Source of the DNA: Sphingobium sp. YR768
GTDB lineage: Bacteria; Pseudomonadota; Alphaproteobacteria; Sphingomonadales; Sphingomonadaceae
Length of the DNA stretch: 64,000 nt
NCBI RefSeq assembly: GCF_900111125.1
Contig: NZ_FOGE01000009.1
Location: 113,748-177,747, forward strand
Direction of reading: 5' to 3'
Shown here in pieces: positions 63,764 to 64,000 of this stretch. Under the pieces are notes generated by a model. The model ran no database searches and was not told the origin of the DNA. It saw only the letters and a list, made by a program, of their open reading frames with translations. The translations under genes were made by a program, and so were the position numbers. Every line of letters begins with the position of its first letter. The first letter of the stretch is position 1.

Positions 63764-63906
63764 AGCATTTCAGAGACCGAGGACCAACCGCAACGAAGGC
63801 GTTGGCGCGGCGCAAAAAGATTCTGGTTTAGCATTTCAGAGACCGAGGACCAACCGCAACGTGGTCGATAATCAGGCCCGAAGGCAGTTTGGTTTAGCAT
63901 TTCAGA
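63759..63906 (-). CRISPR. Type II-C CRISPR array, two full repeats and a truncated third
   Basis: Two identical 36-bp repeats (63759-63794 and 63825-63860) begin GGTTTAGCAT and end CAACCGCAAC on the plus strand. Spacers are 30 bp each (63795-63824 and 63861-63890). The third repeat keeps only 16 bases (63891-63906). The minus-strand form starts GTTGCGG and ends ATGCTAAACC, which resembles II-C repeats with a promoter-like 3' end, so the array is probably read towards cas2. The anti-repeat at 58897-58920 supports this. Confidence 0.93.
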
Positions 63907-64000
63907 CCGATCAGGGCAGCCAGTTTACCAGCAACGCCTTCACTGGTGTGCTGCGCGCGGCCGAGATCAAGATCAGTATGGATGGCCGGGGGCGCTGGAT
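63903..64000 (+). mobile_element. IS3-family transposase fragment (integrase core)
   Basis: From 63906 the plus strand reads TDQGSQFTSNAFTGVLRAAE then IKISMDGRGRWM, the DDE catalytic-core segment of IS3-family OrfB. The upstream part of the gene and the IS end are absent, so the array joins the middle of the transposase. It runs off the window. Confidence 0.88.

Noticed and set aside
63532..63765. 77-residue frame overlapping cas2 and the first repeat
   Set aside because: It is a shifted reading of cas2 and runs into the CRISPR repeat.

Overview
This window is chromosomal DNA of a GC-rich alphaproteobacterium, most likely a sphingomonad (Sphingobium or a close relative). The evidence is the crtY-crtI-crtB carotenoid genes, sphingomonad-type housekeeping neighbourhoods (pyrE-pdxJ-acpS-lepB, hisZ-serA-serC, metX-metW), an alphaproteobacterial SOS box, and a dense set of intergenic palindromic repeats. 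The species call is inference; no rRNA or tRNA gene was seen.

Layout. 1-1424: cytochrome c oxidase subunit I (cut by the window edge) and subunit II, minus strand. 1713-5611: pyrE, pdxJ, acpS, lepB and an AI-2E family permease. 5953-14719: FKBP isomerase, ribosomal protein bS21, a class II aldolase, a fused hydantoinase/oxoprolinase, a zf-CHCC protein, tldD and a DUF924 protein. 14825-16677: a sigma-54 promoter, glnK/glnB, amtB and a strong terminator (nitrogen control). 17454-21748: crtY, crtI, a LOG-family gene and crtB, minus strand. 21895-23200: an RcnR/DmeR-type metal sensor with its operator and a His-rich CDF exporter. 23472-30307: a DUF442 phosphatase-like protein, recQ, a serine hydrolase, a PhzF-like protein and an SLC13 permease. 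30427-33840: a compact minus-strand run of rbn/BrkB, fabI, DUF4160, DUF2442 and aroC. 33974-42472: a DnaJ-type chaperone, pdxH, two SLC1 carboxylate/amino-acid symporters flanking a bestrophin, an FMN reductase and purA. 42700-51925: a hydrolase, hisZ, serA, serC (with a candidate serC leader RNA), an extensin-like lipoprotein, a second LOG protein, a HAD nucleotidase and dapD. 52005-56081: an IS481-family remnant, then a radical SAM DNA-repair protein with a perfect SOS box at its start codon, a small membrane protein, a hemerythrin and a DUF4130-UdgX fusion. 56085-58837: metW, metX and a 2-hydroxyacid dehydrogenase.

58841-64000 holds a complete type II-C CRISPR-Cas locus. A tracrRNA on the minus strand diverges from cas9 (1058 aa, RuvC and HNH residues intact). 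cas1 and cas2 follow on the plus strand, then an array of two full 36-bp repeats with two 30-bp spacers. The third repeat is cut off at a fragment of an IS3-family transposase that runs off the window. The tracrRNA anti-repeat, nexus-like hairpin and terminator can all be read directly. The array reads naturally on the minus strand, towards cas2, as in other II-C systems.

The two most interesting regions are this CRISPR locus (tandem palindromes over the tracrRNA -35 element, an inverted repeat spanning the leader/repeat boundary, an array truncated at a transposase fragment) and the apparently LexA-controlled radical SAM/UdgX repair group.
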